This document shows positions 16,961 through 25,492 of a stretch of DNA of 64,000 bases, piece by piece. Source of the DNA: Faecalibacterium sp. HTF-F. Lineage in GTDB: Bacteria; Bacillota; Clostridia; Oscillospirales; Ruminococcaceae. The first letter of the stretch is position 1. Every line of letters starts with the position of its first letter. The notes beneath the pieces are model-generated. The model did no database searches. It saw nothing but the letters and a program-made list of their open reading frames with translations, and was not told where the DNA came from. Location: positions 620,001-684,000 of the forward strand of contig NZ_CP094473.1 in NCBI RefSeq assembly GCF_023347535.1, given 5' to 3'. Position numbers and translations under genes: made by a program.

Positions 16961-17890
16961 TTACTCCTTTTCCATGGTCTGTCGGAAGTAGTACACTGCG
17001 CCCACCATACCGGCGTCGTTGTGCAGCTGAGCGGCACGCACTTCCAGCCCCTCTGCAAAGGCGGGCATGACCGATGCTTTCACCTTTGCGGCAATGGGTT
17101 CGATCAGCAGTTTCTGCTGCGCGCTCACGCCGCCGCCGATCAGAATGAGCTGTGGGTTGAAGATATGCACCATGCCGGCAAGGCCCTGTGCAATCTCGTC
17201 CGTCCATGCATCCAGCAGGGCAAGAACTGTTTCGTCGCCTACTTCTGCGGCAGCAAAGATGGCGCGGCCATCCTTCCAATCGGGGTTCTTTTCCTGTGCG
17301 GCACGCACCAGCGCGGTGGTAGCGGCGTAGCGTTCCCAGCAACCCTTTGCGCCGCAGGTGCAATCCACACCGTCCAGCGCGTGGGTGCGGTAGTGGCCCA
17401 GCTCGCCGCCAAGGCCCCGCGCGCCCTCCAGCAGACGGCCTCCGGTCAGGATGCCGCCGCCCACGCCGGTGCCCAGTGTCACGCCGATGACATCCGTACA
17501 GCCCTGTGCGGCACCGACCCACACTTCACCCAGCGTCATGCAGTTGGCGTCGTTGGCCACTGTGACGGGCAGGCCGAAGTCCTCTTCCAGCGCAGCTTTG
17601 ATAGGACTGCCGATGTAGTTGGGAAAGTTGCCGCAGGTACCGGCCACGATGCCCTTGCGGCTGTCGATCTGACCTGTGGCCGAAACGCCGATGCCCGCAA
17701 GACTTTCCACCGGGATGGAATTTGCGGTCAAAAACTCCTTTGCGGCCTTGCGCACGGTGGTGAGAACAGGCGTCTGGTAGCCGTCAAAGCTGACGCTCTC
17801 TTCGCCCTTGAGCAGCACCCTGCCGGTTTCGTCCACGATGCCCAGCTTGACGGCAGTGCCGCCGATATCAATGCCAAAATACTGTTTCAT
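16961..17890 (-). CDS. nanK: ROK-family sugar kinase, probable N-acetylmannosamine kinase
   Basis: A 309-residue ROK kinase. Features are the phosphate-binding DIGGTAVKLGIV at the N-terminus, the catalytic region GVTLGTGVGGGI, ELGHYR and the ROK zinc signature CTCGAKGCWE. Its place after nanE and nanA supports phosphorylation of N-acetylmannosamine, although ROK kinases for glucose or GlcNAc look alike. The ATG at 17890 is chosen because GGAG lies 8 nt upstream; an in-frame GTG at 17899 overlaps that site. Confidence 0.85.
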   Translation of the reverse strand: MKQYFGIDIGGTAVKLGIVDETGRVLLKGEESVSFDGYQTPVLTTVRKAAKEFLTANSIPVESLAGIGVSATGQIDSRKGIVAGTCGNFPNYIGSPIKAALEEDFGLPVTVANDANCMTLGEVWVGAAQGCTDVIGVTLGTGVGGGILTGGRLLEGARGLGGELGHYRTHALDGVDCTCGAKGCWERYAATTALVRAAQEKNPDWKDGRAIFAAAEVGDETVLALLDAWTDEIAQGLAGMVHIFNPQLILIGGGVSAQQKLLIEPIAAKVKASVMPAFAEGLEVRAAQLHNDAGMVGAVYYFRQTMEKE

Positions 17891-17905
17891 CCGGCACACT
17901 CCATT

Positions 17906-18610
17906 TTACTTTTTTGCAGCGTTGATGGCACCGGTAAAGCGGGCAGTGATCTCTGCCGGGCGGGTGATGGCACCGCCCACCACCAGTGCGAATGCACCGG
18001 CTTCCAGCGCCTTGACCGCCTGCTCCGGGTAGTGGATGTGGCCCTCGGCAATGACCTTTGCCGGGCACTCTGCGGCCAGCTTATGGACAAAATCAAAGTC
18101 GATATCGTCAATGCCCTTGGTCTCCGGGGTGTAGCCGCGCATGGTGGTGCCCACAAAGTCGGCACCGGCTTCGGCGCAGGCCATGGCGTTCTCAAAGTTG
18201 TCGCAGTCGGCCATCACCAGCTGGTCGGGGTACTTTGCCTTGATGGCGCGGATGAACTGGGCGGAGGTGGAGCCGTCCGGGCGCAGGGCACCGGTGCCCT
18301 GCACGGCAAGAATATCCACCCCGCAGGCCACCAGCTCGTCCACTTCCTTCATGGTGACGGTGATGTACATGGGCGTGCCGGGGTAATCCTTTTTGATGAT
18401 GCCGATGACCGGCAGGTCCACCACCTGCTTGATCTGGGTGATGTCCCGCACGGTGTTGGCGCGGATGCCCACAGCGCCGCTCATGGCGGCGGCTTTTGCC
18501 ATCAGCGGCATCACGCCGCCCTCTTTCGTGTACAGGGGCTCGGTCTCCAGTGCCTGACAGGAGACGATCAGACCGCCCTTGATCTGAGCAAACAGCTTTT
18601 CCTTATCCAT
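17906..18610 (-). CDS. nanE: N-acetylmannosamine-6-phosphate 2-epimerase
   Basis: A 234-residue TIM-barrel enzyme converting ManNAc-6-P to GlcNAc-6-P. Family segments are GGLIVSCQALETEPLY, GAVGIRANTV, IGIIKKDYPGTPMYITVT, MADCDNFENAMACAEAGADFVGTT, EGHIHYPEQA and VVGGAITRPAEIT. Length is normal. It lies 3 nt downstream of nanQ and 15 nt before the kinase. Confidence 0.95.
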   Translation of the reverse strand: MDKEKLFAQIKGGLIVSCQALETEPLYTKEGGVMPLMAKAAAMSGAVGIRANTVRDITQIKQVVDLPVIGIIKKDYPGTPMYITVTMKEVDELVACGVDILAVQGTGALRPDGSTSAQFIRAIKAKYPDQLVMADCDNFENAMACAEAGADFVGTTMRGYTPETKGIDDIDFDFVHKLAAECPAKVIAEGHIHYPEQAVKALEAGAFALVVGGAITRPAEITARFTGAINAAKK

Positions 18611-18613
18611 CGT

Positions 18614-19063
18614 TCAATCCTCCATCCGAATCTTTACAACAGCCTTGCGCACGCCCACACAGCCGTGCTGTACAAGGCCGGGTTTGTGCAGCTCTGTGGG
18701 GAAGAACAGCACAAAGCGTCCCTCACCCAGTGCACCGGTCACGACACTGGCGCTGTCCTGAAAACCGCAGTCGCCGGTAAAATCGCCGATCTCCCTGCCG
18801 GGGTTCGTGGTAAAGCCCCAGCCCTCGCTGCCGGTGATGTCGAGCTGCAGGTCAGCATACTTTTTGTGATATTCCGGGTGGTAGCCATCGTCCGAATGGA
18901 GCGTGGCATCCATCGTGTTGATAAAAACTTCTTCGCCATCCACCTCGGTGCGGCCCAGCGGCAGGCTGGCAGGATCGTGGGTCAGCAGGTAATCAATGGC
19001 CGTGTCGAGATTTTTGCAAAGGCCCTTGTAGCGTGTCAGGTGCTGCAGGGTATCACAGATCAT
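18614..19063 (-). CDS. nanQ: YhcH/NanQ-type sialic-acid anomerase
   Basis: A 149-residue protein of the YhcH/YjgK/YiaL family, whose E. coli member NanQ speeds conversion of alpha- to beta-sialic acid. Typical segments are MDATLHSDDGYHPEYHKKYADLQLDITGSE, GRFVLFFPTELHKPGL and VRKAVVKI, with His/Glu residues that bind metal. The ATG at 19063 has TGGAGGGA upstream; the longer in-frame start at 19132 lies across the terminator hairpin and is rejected. Confidence 0.88.
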   Translation of the reverse strand: MICDTLQHLTRYKGLCKNLDTAIDYLLTHDPASLPLGRTEVDGEEVFINTMDATLHSDDGYHPEYHKKYADLQLDITGSEGWGFTTNPGREIGDFTGDCGFQDSASVVTGALGEGRFVLFFPTELHKPGLVQHGCVGVRKAVVKIRMED

Positions 19064-19080
19064 AAAACGTCCCTCCAAAA

Positions 19081-19130
19081 ACAAGCGCCCGCTCTCCCCT
19101 CTGAAAAGAGACGGAGAGGGGCGCTGCTTC
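19081..19130 (-). terminator. Hairpin between nanA and nanQ
   Basis: On the minus strand AGCGCCC-TCTCC pairs with GGAGAG-GGGCGCT and is followed by TTGTTTTT, directly after the nanA stop. It is probably a partial terminator that sets nanA and transporter expression above nanQ, nanE and nanK. Confidence 0.75.
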
Positions 19131-19134
19131 AATT

Positions 19135-20064
19135 TTACAGTTTTGCGATGGCAGCTTCGATCATGGCCTGTGCTTCGGCCACGATGGCTTCATCTTCCGG
19201 GATCAGGCCGGGCATCGGCTCACGCACGCCGCCCAGCTCCAGACCGTACATCCGGCGCAGGATCTCCTTCTGCACGGCGTACAGGTTGCCGTGGGCTTCG
19301 CACATCTTGTAGATGATGCGGTCGGCCTCGTACTGGATCTCCTGAGCCTGCTTGATCTCGCCCTTGTTGATGTGATCGTTCATGGCCAGATACAGCTCGG
19401 GCATGACGGCGTAGGTGCCGCCGATGCCGCCGTCTGCGCCGATGACGCGGCCGGAAACAAACTGCTCATCGGGGCCATTGAACACCACAAAATTCCCCTC
19501 GCCGCGGGCGGCGATACCGGCATCCTTGAACATCTGGATGTCCTGGGTGGGCATGGAGCTGTTCTTCACTGCGATCACGTTGGGGTTCTTCAGCATTTCC
19601 TTCAGCAGGCTCATGGTCAGGCCGGTGCCTGCCAGCTGCGGGATGTTGTAGATGACGAACTCGGTGTTGGGAGCAGCAGCGGACATATCGTTCCAGTACT
19701 TTGCAATGGCGTACTCCGGCAGGTGGAAGTAGATGGGGGGAATGGATGCAATGGCGTCCACACCCACGCTCTCGGCATGGCGGGCCAGCTCTACGCTGTC
19801 GGCGGTGTTATTGCAGCCGACATGGGCGATGACGGTCAGCTTGCCCTTGGCTTCGCTCATCACGGCTTCCAGAACGGCCTTGCGCTCATCCACATGCTGG
19901 TAGATGCACTCGCCGGAGGAGCCGCCCACATACACGCCCTTGACGCCCTTGGCGATCAGATGGCGGGTGAGGGCCTTGACGCCCTCGGTAGAAATATTGC
20001 CCTCTGCGTCGTAGCAGGCGTAAAAGGCGGGGATGACACCCTGATACTTTGTAATGTCTTTCAT
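19135..20064 (-). CDS. nanA: N-acetylneuraminate lyase
   Basis: A 309-residue aldolase of the DapA/NanA family that splits sialic acid into ManNAc and pyruvate. Visible are GGSSGECIYQ (substrate carboxylate loop), IPPIYFHLPEYAIAKYW, FVIYNIPQLAGTGL (catalytic Tyr) and IAVKNSSMPTQD (Schiff-base Lys). The GGSSGE rather than GTTGE loop and the operon context favour NanA over dihydrodipicolinate synthase. Confidence 0.93.
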   Translation of the reverse strand: MKDITKYQGVIPAFYACYDAEGNISTEGVKALTRHLIAKGVKGVYVGGSSGECIYQHVDERKAVLEAVMSEAKGKLTVIAHVGCNNTADSVELARHAESVGVDAIASIPPIYFHLPEYAIAKYWNDMSAAAPNTEFVIYNIPQLAGTGLTMSLLKEMLKNPNVIAVKNSSMPTQDIQMFKDAGIAARGEGNFVVFNGPDEQFVSGRVIGADGGIGGTYAVMPELYLAMNDHINKGEIKQAQEIQYEADRIIYKMCEAHGNLYAVQKEILRRMYGLELGGVREPMPGLIPEDEAIVAEAQAMIEAAIAKL

Positions 20065-20081
20065 GGTTACATAATCCTTTC

Positions 20082-21056
20082 TTAGCCCTTAACAGCACCC
20101 ATTGCGATGCCTTTGGTAAAGTACTTCTGGAAAATGAGGAAGATGATGATGATAGGCACAGCAGCCAGTGCGGCACCTGCCATGATCAGGCCAAAGTCGG
20201 TGCTGTTCTCAGCCTGCAGCTTTGCAATGCCCAGAGAAATGGTCAGGTTGCTGGTGCTGGACAGCATGATCAACTGCATGAAGTAGTCGTTCCAGCTGTT
20301 GATGAAGGTGAAGATGGCCAGTGCACCGATGCCCGGCTTGACCATGGGCAGCACGATGTCGATAAAGGTCTTGGCCTCGCTTGCGCCGTCGATGCGGGCC
20401 GCTTCCAGCATCTCAGTGGGGATGCCCTCACTGAACTGCTTCATCAGGAACACGCCAAAGGGCCAGCCCACGATGGGGAAGATGACGGCCCAAATGGTGT
20501 TGTACAGATTCAAAGAGCTCATTTCGCGCAGCAGGGGGATCAGGATGACCTGCTTGGGCAGAGCCATTGCACACACGATAAGGGTGAACAGCAGCTTGCG
20601 GCCTACAAAGCGCTTTTTTGCCAGTGCATAGCCGGCCATGGCGGCGGTGATGCAGGTGAGGATCATGGACATGACGGCCATGAACACGGTGTTGATCATC
20701 CAGCGGATGGCAGCGGGAGCGGTGGGGCCTACCGAGAAGTAGATGGGCTCGCCGTTAGCGCTGAACTTGGAGCCAAAGGGCACAGCCAGCTGCCACAGCG
20801 GGGCGCTCTTGCCGGAGAACAGCTTCTGATAGTTGGTCAGCACCCACTGGCTGGGCCACCATTCGGGGGTGGTGGCGTTGATGGCGGCACCGGTCTTGAA
20901 GGAACCGGTGATGATCCAGTACAGCGGGAAGGCGAACAGCACCGCAACGATGCTGATGAGGATCAGCGTCAGGATCATGTAGGCGCTCATCTTCTTGAGC
21001 TTACTGGGGTGACGCTTCAACGGTTTTTGCTTTTTTGCAGTGGCATTTGCACTCAT
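20082..21056 (-). CDS. Sialic-acid ABC transporter permease (MalG type)
   Basis: A 324-residue inner-membrane protein with about six helices and the permease loop EAARIDGASEAKTFIDIVLPMVKPGI, where the ATPase docks. The basic N-terminus precedes the first helix (YMILTLILISIVAVLFAFPL). It pairs with the permease gene just upstream. Substrate is inferred from the operon. Confidence 0.9.
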   Translation of the reverse strand: MSANATAKKQKPLKRHPSKLKKMSAYMILTLILISIVAVLFAFPLYWIITGSFKTGAAINATTPEWWPSQWVLTNYQKLFSGKSAPLWQLAVPFGSKFSANGEPIYFSVGPTAPAAIRWMINTVFMAVMSMILTCITAAMAGYALAKKRFVGRKLLFTLIVCAMALPKQVILIPLLREMSSLNLYNTIWAVIFPIVGWPFGVFLMKQFSEGIPTEMLEAARIDGASEAKTFIDIVLPMVKPGIGALAIFTFINSWNDYFMQLIMLSSTSNLTISLGIAKLQAENSTDFGLIMAGAALAAVPIIIIFLIFQKYFTKGIAMGAVKG

Positions 21057-21071
21057 TGTCCGGCACCTCCT

Positions 21072-21995
21072 TTAATTATCCTGGTTGCCCAGCTTGAACT
21101 GAACAGCCGACAGAATGGCGATGATGACTGCCAGCACCACACCCATTGCGTTGCCGTAGCCGTAGCGGTACAGCTTGAAGGCGGTGTAGTAGATGTAGTA
21201 CATGATGGTATCGGTGCTGTGGTTGGGGCCGCCGGAAGTCAGCAGCTGGATCAGCGCAAAGCACTGGAAGGAGTTGATGGTGGTAATGACCAGAATGTAC
21301 AGGGTGGTGGGCATGATGGCGGGCCACTTGATCTTCCAGAAGCACTGGAAATCGGTGGCACCATCCACTTCTGCGGCTTCCACGATGGACTGGTCCACAT
21401 TGCCCAGAGCGGAAACGTACAGCACGATGGGCTGGCCCACAGAGGTGGTGAGCAGGATCAGGATGATGCAGCCCAGAGCAAAGCGCTCATCGCCCAGCCA
21501 GTTGATGTTCTTGTCAATGAGACCCAGAGTCTTGCCCAGATAGTTGAAGATGCCGTAGTAGTTGTTGTACATCCACTTCCACACCACGGTAACGGCCACG
21601 GAGCCGGTGACGACGGGCAGGTAGAACACGCAGCGGAAGAGGCTGGTGGCCCACTCGGGCAGGTCTACGATGGCAGAGGAGACCCACAGCGAGAAGGCGC
21701 AGGTGACGGGCACCGACACCACCACGATGATGAAGGTGTTCTTTAAGGCACCCAGAAAGATGGGGTCTGTGAACAGTTCCTTATAGTTTGCAAGCCCCAC
21801 AAAGATGTCGGCACGGTTCATGGTGGAATCGAAGAAGCTGGTCACCACGCACAGCACCATGGGATAGATGACGAAGCCCAGGAAGAAGATCAGGCTGGGC
21901 AGCAGGAAACAGTAGGAGGCAAAGGTCTCGCGCCGTACCAGCGCACTGCTGCGCTTGGGCTCTTTGATCGCCGTTTTTGCAGCCAAAAGAATCAC
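21072..21995 (-). CDS. Sialic-acid ABC transporter permease (MalF type)
   Basis: A 307-residue permease with about six helices (ETFASYCFLLPSLIFFLGFV) and the coupling loop VEAAEVDGATDFQCFWKIKWPAIMP. The start is GTG at 21995, with AAAGGA close upstream; a TTG nine bases later is also possible. No ABC ATPase gene is in the operon, so a shared MsmK-type ATPase elsewhere is expected. Confidence 0.9.
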   Translation of the reverse strand: MILLAAKTAIKEPKRSSALVRRETFASYCFLLPSLIFFLGFVIYPMVLCVVTSFFDSTMNRADIFVGLANYKELFTDPIFLGALKNTFIIVVVSVPVTCAFSLWVSSAIVDLPEWATSLFRCVFYLPVVTGSVAVTVVWKWMYNNYYGIFNYLGKTLGLIDKNINWLGDERFALGCIILILLTTSVGQPIVLYVSALGNVDQSIVEAAEVDGATDFQCFWKIKWPAIMPTTLYILVITTINSFQCFALIQLLTSGGPNHSTDTIMYYIYYTAFKLYRYGYGNAMGVVLAVIIAILSAVQFKLGNQDN

Positions 21996-22035
21996 CGTTC
22001 CTTTCCGGTCGAGATGTTATTTTGCATTTTTTACA

Positions 22036-22075
22036 AATAAAGCCCCTCCCTCGTCGGGATCTTCGAGGAAGGGGC
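22036..22075 (-). terminator. Hairpin between binding protein and permease genes
   Basis: GCCCCT-CCTCG pairs with CGAGG-AGGGGC, followed on the minus strand by TTTATTT. Such hairpins after the binding-protein gene keep its mRNA more abundant than the permease mRNAs. Confidence 0.75.
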
Positions 22076-22116
22076 GAAGAATCAGTAATTATCTGCCCCC
22101 GGCAGAGTGGATGGGC

Positions 22117-23466
22117 TTATGCCTGAGCAGCTGCGTTTGCGTTATCAACAAAGGTCTTGACGGCAGATTCAACGTCCTCACCGGAACCGACGCGCTGCAG
22201 CATGTTCCACCACTCGGTACGAGCAGTTGCCCAGCCCGGAGTGATCTGGTAGTAGTCGCCCAGATAAGCCATGAACTTGCTGTACTCGCTCATGATCTCG
22301 TTGTCGGCGTAGATATCGCCCACGCTGGTACGAACCGGGAAGTAGGTGGAAGCCAGCACGCTGTCCTTGACCTGATCGGGGTCGGCCGCGATGAAATCGA
22401 TGAAGGTCTTGGCTGCTTCGATCTTGGTCTCGTCACCGTTATCAAAGATGCCGAAGCCCCAGATGCCGCCGCACAGCTTCGGGTCGCCGCTTTCGGTGGG
22501 GAAGGCCATGGGGAAGATCTCGTCGCCATCGTTGGTCAGACCGGCGTCGTTGTTGTCGCTGTTGGCCTGCTGTGCAATGTTCCAGCAGAAAGCCATCTGC
22601 AGGGTGCCGTTGCGGAACAGGGTGATCTCGTCGCCGCCTGCGATGGAAGCGTCAAAGTTGATGCCCTTGGTGTCGTGCAGGGTCTGGATAGCCTTGATAT
22701 TCTCGGCGGAGTCGGCAGTGTACTTGGTGTGGGCTGCATCGGTAAAGGTGCCGCCGTACATGTTATTGATGATGGCGCGGGTGCCCTGGTCGCCGCCCTG
22801 ACCTGCGCAGTAGATGGCTGCAACGTTCTCGTAACCGCCGTTGTACAGGGCATCAACGGTCTTCAGGAAGCCGTCGGTGCTCCAGGTGTGCTTGTCGGTA
22901 TCGATGTACTGGTCAGCGCCCACTTCCTTGACCTTGGTCATGTTCACGGCCATGCAGTGTGCGGTCATGCACAGGGGGTACTCGTAGTAGTTGCCGGCGG
23001 TATCCTTGCAGGCAGACTCAACGGACTCATAGATGTCCTTCTTGGCATCGTCGGTCCACAGGTCGTTCAGCGGAGCCATGACGCCCTTTGCGCCCCAGTT
23101 TGCAACCAGACGCTCGGGACCTTCCATGATCAGGTCGGGTGCGCTGCCGCCCTCGATGGCGGTGTTCACCTGATCGTCGCCGTTGGTGTAGTCCAGATAC
23201 TCCACAGTGACCTTGATGTCAGGATACTTGGCGTTGAAGCTGGAAACGAGGTTCTGAACGGTCTCGTCATTGCCCCAGCCGCCGATGGGGTATGTCCACA
23301 GCTTGATACTGGTGGAGGAAGCGGCTGCGCCTGCAGCGGAGCTTGCGGGTGCAGAAGAAGCAGTGGTGGTAGAGCTGGAAGAACCGCCGCAGGCGGCCAG
23401 AGCGCCGGCTGCTCCCAGAATGCCAGCGGCCTTCAGGAACGAACGGCGGGAAATGCAGTTTTTCAT
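22117..23466 (-). CDS. Extracellular sialic-acid-binding lipoprotein
   Basis: A 449-residue substrate-binding protein of the sugar ABC type (family 1). The N-terminus has a twin-arginine-like motif SRRSFLK, a hydrophobic stretch and the lipobox LAAC, then a Ser/Ala/Thr-rich tether. Mature features include IKLWTYPIGGWGN and TIEGGSAPDLIMEG-like segments (AIEGGSAPDLIMEGPERL). First gene of the operon with its own promoter. The ATG at 23466 follows AAGGAG; a start at 23499 would add an unsuitable N-terminus. Substrate assignment rests on the neighbouring nan genes. Confidence 0.88.
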   Translation of the reverse strand: MKNCISRRSFLKAAGILGAAGALAACGGSSSSTTTASSAPASSAAGAAASSTSIKLWTYPIGGWGNDETVQNLVSSFNAKYPDIKVTVEYLDYTNGDDQVNTAIEGGSAPDLIMEGPERLVANWGAKGVMAPLNDLWTDDAKKDIYESVESACKDTAGNYYEYPLCMTAHCMAVNMTKVKEVGADQYIDTDKHTWSTDGFLKTVDALYNGGYENVAAIYCAGQGGDQGTRAIINNMYGGTFTDAAHTKYTADSAENIKAIQTLHDTKGINFDASIAGGDEITLFRNGTLQMAFCWNIAQQANSDNNDAGLTNDGDEIFPMAFPTESGDPKLCGGIWGFGIFDNGDETKIEAAKTFIDFIAADPDQVKDSVLASTYFPVRTSVGDIYADNEIMSEYSKFMAYLGDYYQITPGWATARTEWWNMLQRVGSGEDVESAVKTFVDNANAAAQA

Positions 23467-23543
23467 AGTAGTTTCTCCTTCGCATTCAAGATGCTTCACG
23501 TTGATGGCGGCCTGCCGTGCCAGCGGCCGCTCTTGATGGCTCC

Positions 23544-23572
23544 ATTATAGAAAAATATTTTCATTTTGTCCA
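23544..23572 (-). promoter_or_regulatory. Sialic-acid operon promoter with overlapping operator
   Basis: Minus strand: -35 TGGACA, 17-nt spacer, -10 TATAAT. The spacer holds a palindrome, GAAAA-ATA-TTTTC (23550-23562). Similar sites lie at 23711-23723 and 23743-23755. A regulator bound between -35 and -10 would block transcription. Confidence 0.75.
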
Positions 23573-23710
23573 TTCACGGGTTTCATAAATTTTCAGAACA
23601 GCAATATGCATGATGCACAAAAATGTGGGATATATGATAAAATGCAAAGAAAACTCCCTTTACTCTCCTAAATTTATTACAAAATGGTACAAACCCATCA
23701 CTTCTGTGGT

Positions 23711-23755
23711 GAAAAAGAATTTCTGAACAAAAATGTAAAATTGAAAAGGTTTTTC
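23711..23755. promoter_or_regulatory. Two further GAAAA-N3-TTTTC-like sites
   Basis: GAAAAAGAATTTC (23711-23723) and GAAAAGGTTTTTC (23743-23755) share the half-sites of the palindrome in the nan promoter. They lie between the two divergent promoters, so they may let the MurR/RpiR regulator loop DNA or control its own gene. Confidence 0.5.
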
Positions 23756-23831
23756 ACAAAATGGCCTGTTTTTCCATCAAAACTGTGTGCTCTGCACAGA
23801 ACTGCGGGCCAAAATGTGGGCAATGCGTCTC

Positions 23832-23860
23832 TTGCGAAGCGGGGGCGATTCTTTTATACT
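23832..23860 (+). promoter_or_regulatory. Promoter of the MurR/RpiR regulator gene
   Basis: -35 TTGCGA, 17-nt spacer, -10 TATACT. The predicted transcript starts near 23867, which argues for the ATG at 23941 rather than the in-frame ATG at 23872. Confidence 0.7.
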
Positions 23861-23940
23861 TTTTATAGAAGGTGAATGAAACGGTCGGCAGCGGTTCCGG
23901 GTCTGTGGACTGCTGCTCCGGAAAAGAGGAAAAAGAAAAA

Positions 23941-24786
23941 ATGGCAACGAATTTTTGGGAGCTGCTGCAGCAGCATCAAGGCGACCTGACAAAATCGGGC
24001 CGCACCGTGGCAGAGTACCTCCTGCAGCATGCGGGGGAAGCGCAGTACCTGTCCATTTCCTCACTGGCAAAGGAATGCTGCGTGGCAGAGGCCACCGTGT
24101 TCCGCTTCTGCCGGGCGCTGGGGTTTGAGGGCTACCACGAAATGCGCATTGCGCTGGCACAGGCCAATGCCACCGGTGCGCTGGTCAACCAGCGTGTGCC
24201 GGAACCGGACGCCGACACGGCCACCCTGTGTGAGCACGCCAGTGCCCTGCTGATGACCACCATCAACGGCACGCAGAATGCGCTCTCGCCGGAAGCGGTG
24301 GACAAAGCCTCGGAGCTGCTGCGCAAGGCGCGGCAGGTGTACTGTCTGGGTCAGGGCGGCAGCATGCTGATCGCCAACGATATCTGCGCACGATTCGCCT
24401 GCATTTCCACCAAGTTCCGCACGGCGGGCGACAGCCATCTGCAGTTGGTCACGGCCAGCCTGATGACGCCGGAGGATGTGGTGCTGTTCGTCTCCTATTC
24501 CGGTGCTACCCGGGATATGCTGGAGACCCTGCGCACAGCCAGGGCGGCAGGCGCAAAGATCATCCTGCTGACCCATTACGAGGACTCGCCCGGCGCAAAG
24601 CTGGCAGATGTCGTGCTGCTGTGCGGTGCACAGGAAAGCCCGCTGGACTCCGGCAACATCCCCATCAAGGTGGCACTGCTGTACGTGGCAGAGGTGCTTG
24701 TGCTGCGCTACACCATGGATGACCCCCAGAACGTCATGGATGCACAGGACCGCACCAGCGAAGCGCTGGCGGTGAAGATGCTGTAA
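23941..24786 (+). CDS. MurR/RpiR-family regulator of the sialic-acid operon
   Basis: A 281-residue regulator. The N-terminal helix-turn-helix domain (LSISSLAKECCVAEATVFRFCRALGFEGYHEMRIAL, about residues 37-72) is typical of the RpiR family, and the C-terminal SIS domain (VYCLGQGGSMLIANDICARF, VVLFVSYSGATRDMLETLRTARAAGAKIILLTH) binds sugar phosphates. It is divergent from the nan operon, and in other Firmicutes such regulators respond to ManNAc-6-P. AGAGGA lies 10 nt upstream. Confidence 0.9.
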   Translation: MATNFWELLQQHQGDLTKSGRTVAEYLLQHAGEAQYLSISSLAKECCVAEATVFRFCRALGFEGYHEMRIALAQANATGALVNQRVPEPDADTATLCEHASALLMTTINGTQNALSPEAVDKASELLRKARQVYCLGQGGSMLIANDICARFACISTKFRTAGDSHLQLVTASLMTPEDVVLFVSYSGATRDMLETLRTARAAGAKIILLTHYEDSPGAKLADVVLLCGAQESPLDSGNIPIKVALLYVAEVLVLRYTMDDPQNVMDAQDRTSEALAVKML

Positions 24787-24826
24787 GAGAAGGGCCGGCC
24801 GATCCGCGGCTCTCCCGGAAAAAACA

Positions 24827-24875
24827 AATGATCCGAACCGGTCACTCCATAAAGGGAGATCTGGTTCGGATCATT
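24827..24875 (+). terminator. Terminator after the regulator gene
   Basis: A 13-bp stem, AATGATCCGAACC pairing with GGTTCGGATCATT, closes a 23-nt loop. The T-run is weak. It may also end leftward transcripts that once passed through the native tRNA-Leu gene. Confidence 0.6.
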
Positions 24876-24888
24876 CTGGTTTATCGAG

Positions 24889-24941
24889 TGCCGATGGTGG
24901 GGGTCGAACCCACACGGTATTGCTACCAATAGATTTTGAGT
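24889..24941 (-). pseudogene. 3' half of the split native tRNA-Leu(CAA) gene (attL side)
   Basis: Read on the minus strand this begins with the core ACTCAAAATC (anticodon loop with CAA), then a long variable arm (GGTA-GCAA-TACC), T-arm GTGGG-TTCGACC-CCCAC and acceptor CATCGGC plus A. The 5' half lies 21.3 kb away at 46216-46255. Joining the halves at the shared 10-nt core gives a canonical type II tRNA-Leu(CAA). Confidence 0.85.
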
Positions 24942-24972
24942 TTTTATCCTCATCTTCCATCTGGTGTCATCC

Positions 24973-24992
24973 AGTGATATCTAGTGATATCT
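24973..24992. repeat. Tandem 10-bp repeat near the left island end
   Basis: AGTGATATCT occurs twice in tandem, 32 nt inside the left core. Short tandem repeats beside a core are typical integrase or excisionase arm sites; this use is inferred. Confidence 0.45.
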
Positions 24993-25111
24993 GGTTTCCA
25001 CTGTGCAAAGGCAAAATTCACGCCTCAACGAACAATAATTTGAAATATCCACGATTTTTCGATGCGTTTTCCCTCGACTCTGTTTTTTCGGTTTGGACCG
25101 CCCAAATGGAA

Positions 25112-25138
25112 ATTGGAGGGATGCTCAGGAGGGATGCA
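25112..25138. repeat. Left copy of a 27-bp end repeat
   Basis: It contains GGAGGGATG twice, 13 bp apart. A copy matching at 25 of 27 positions and in the same orientation lies near the right end at 46109-46135. Probably an arm-type recombinase site. Confidence 0.6.
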
Positions 25139-25189
25139 GGGCAAAATGCTCCTCTGCTTAGGCACAAAACGAAAGGAAAGTCAAGGATA

Positions 25190-25402
25190 ATGAATCAAAA
25201 TCAAGCAAAAGAGTATTATGAAAAATTATTTGTGAACTATCCTGATGTGCTGTCTGTCGAAGAAGCAACAACTTTACTCGGTTTCAAAAGCCAGACTGCC
25301 ATCATCAGAAGAATCCATCAACATAGAATTCGCTGCCTGAAAGTCGGACGATCTTTTATGATTCCGAAAGAATATCTCATAGATTATCTTTTAAGCGATT
25401 GA
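25190..25402 (+). CDS. Excisionase-like small DNA-binding protein
   Basis: A 70-residue protein with a winged-helix pattern of the excisionase/MerR-like type: LSVEEATTLLGFKSQTAIIRRIHQHRIRCLKVGRSFMIPKEYLIDYLL. Such proteins bend DNA and direct integrase toward excision. GAAAGGAAAG lies upstream. It is close to the left end of the island while the integrase remnant is at the right end. It appears intact although its partner is not. Confidence 0.75.
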   Translation: MNQNQAKEYYEKLFVNYPDVLSVEEATTLLGFKSQTAIIRRIHQHRIRCLKVGRSFMIPKEYLIDYLLSD

Positions 25403-25426
25403 TTCCATACCGACTATATATTACAT

Positions 25427-25475
25427 AGCGCACTGCTTTTTTCAATGTCAAGAAGCTGTGCGCTTTTATTTTTTC
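25427..25475 (+). terminator. Terminator after the excisionase-like gene
   Basis: AGCGCAC-GCTT pairs with AAGC-GTGCGCT, followed by TTTATTTTTT. Confidence 0.8.
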
Positions 25476-25492
25476 AGATGGGAGGTCAAGTT

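Noticed and set aside
16223..19312. Plus-strand open frame of 1029 codons across the nan operon
   Set aside because: It covers four confidently identified minus-strand genes plus the terminator hairpins at 16225 and 19081. It is a shadow frame with no recognisable domain.
21955..23550. Plus-strand open frame opposite the binding-protein gene
   Set aside because: It is antisense to the lipoprotein gene and crosses its promoter region; no motif is seen.
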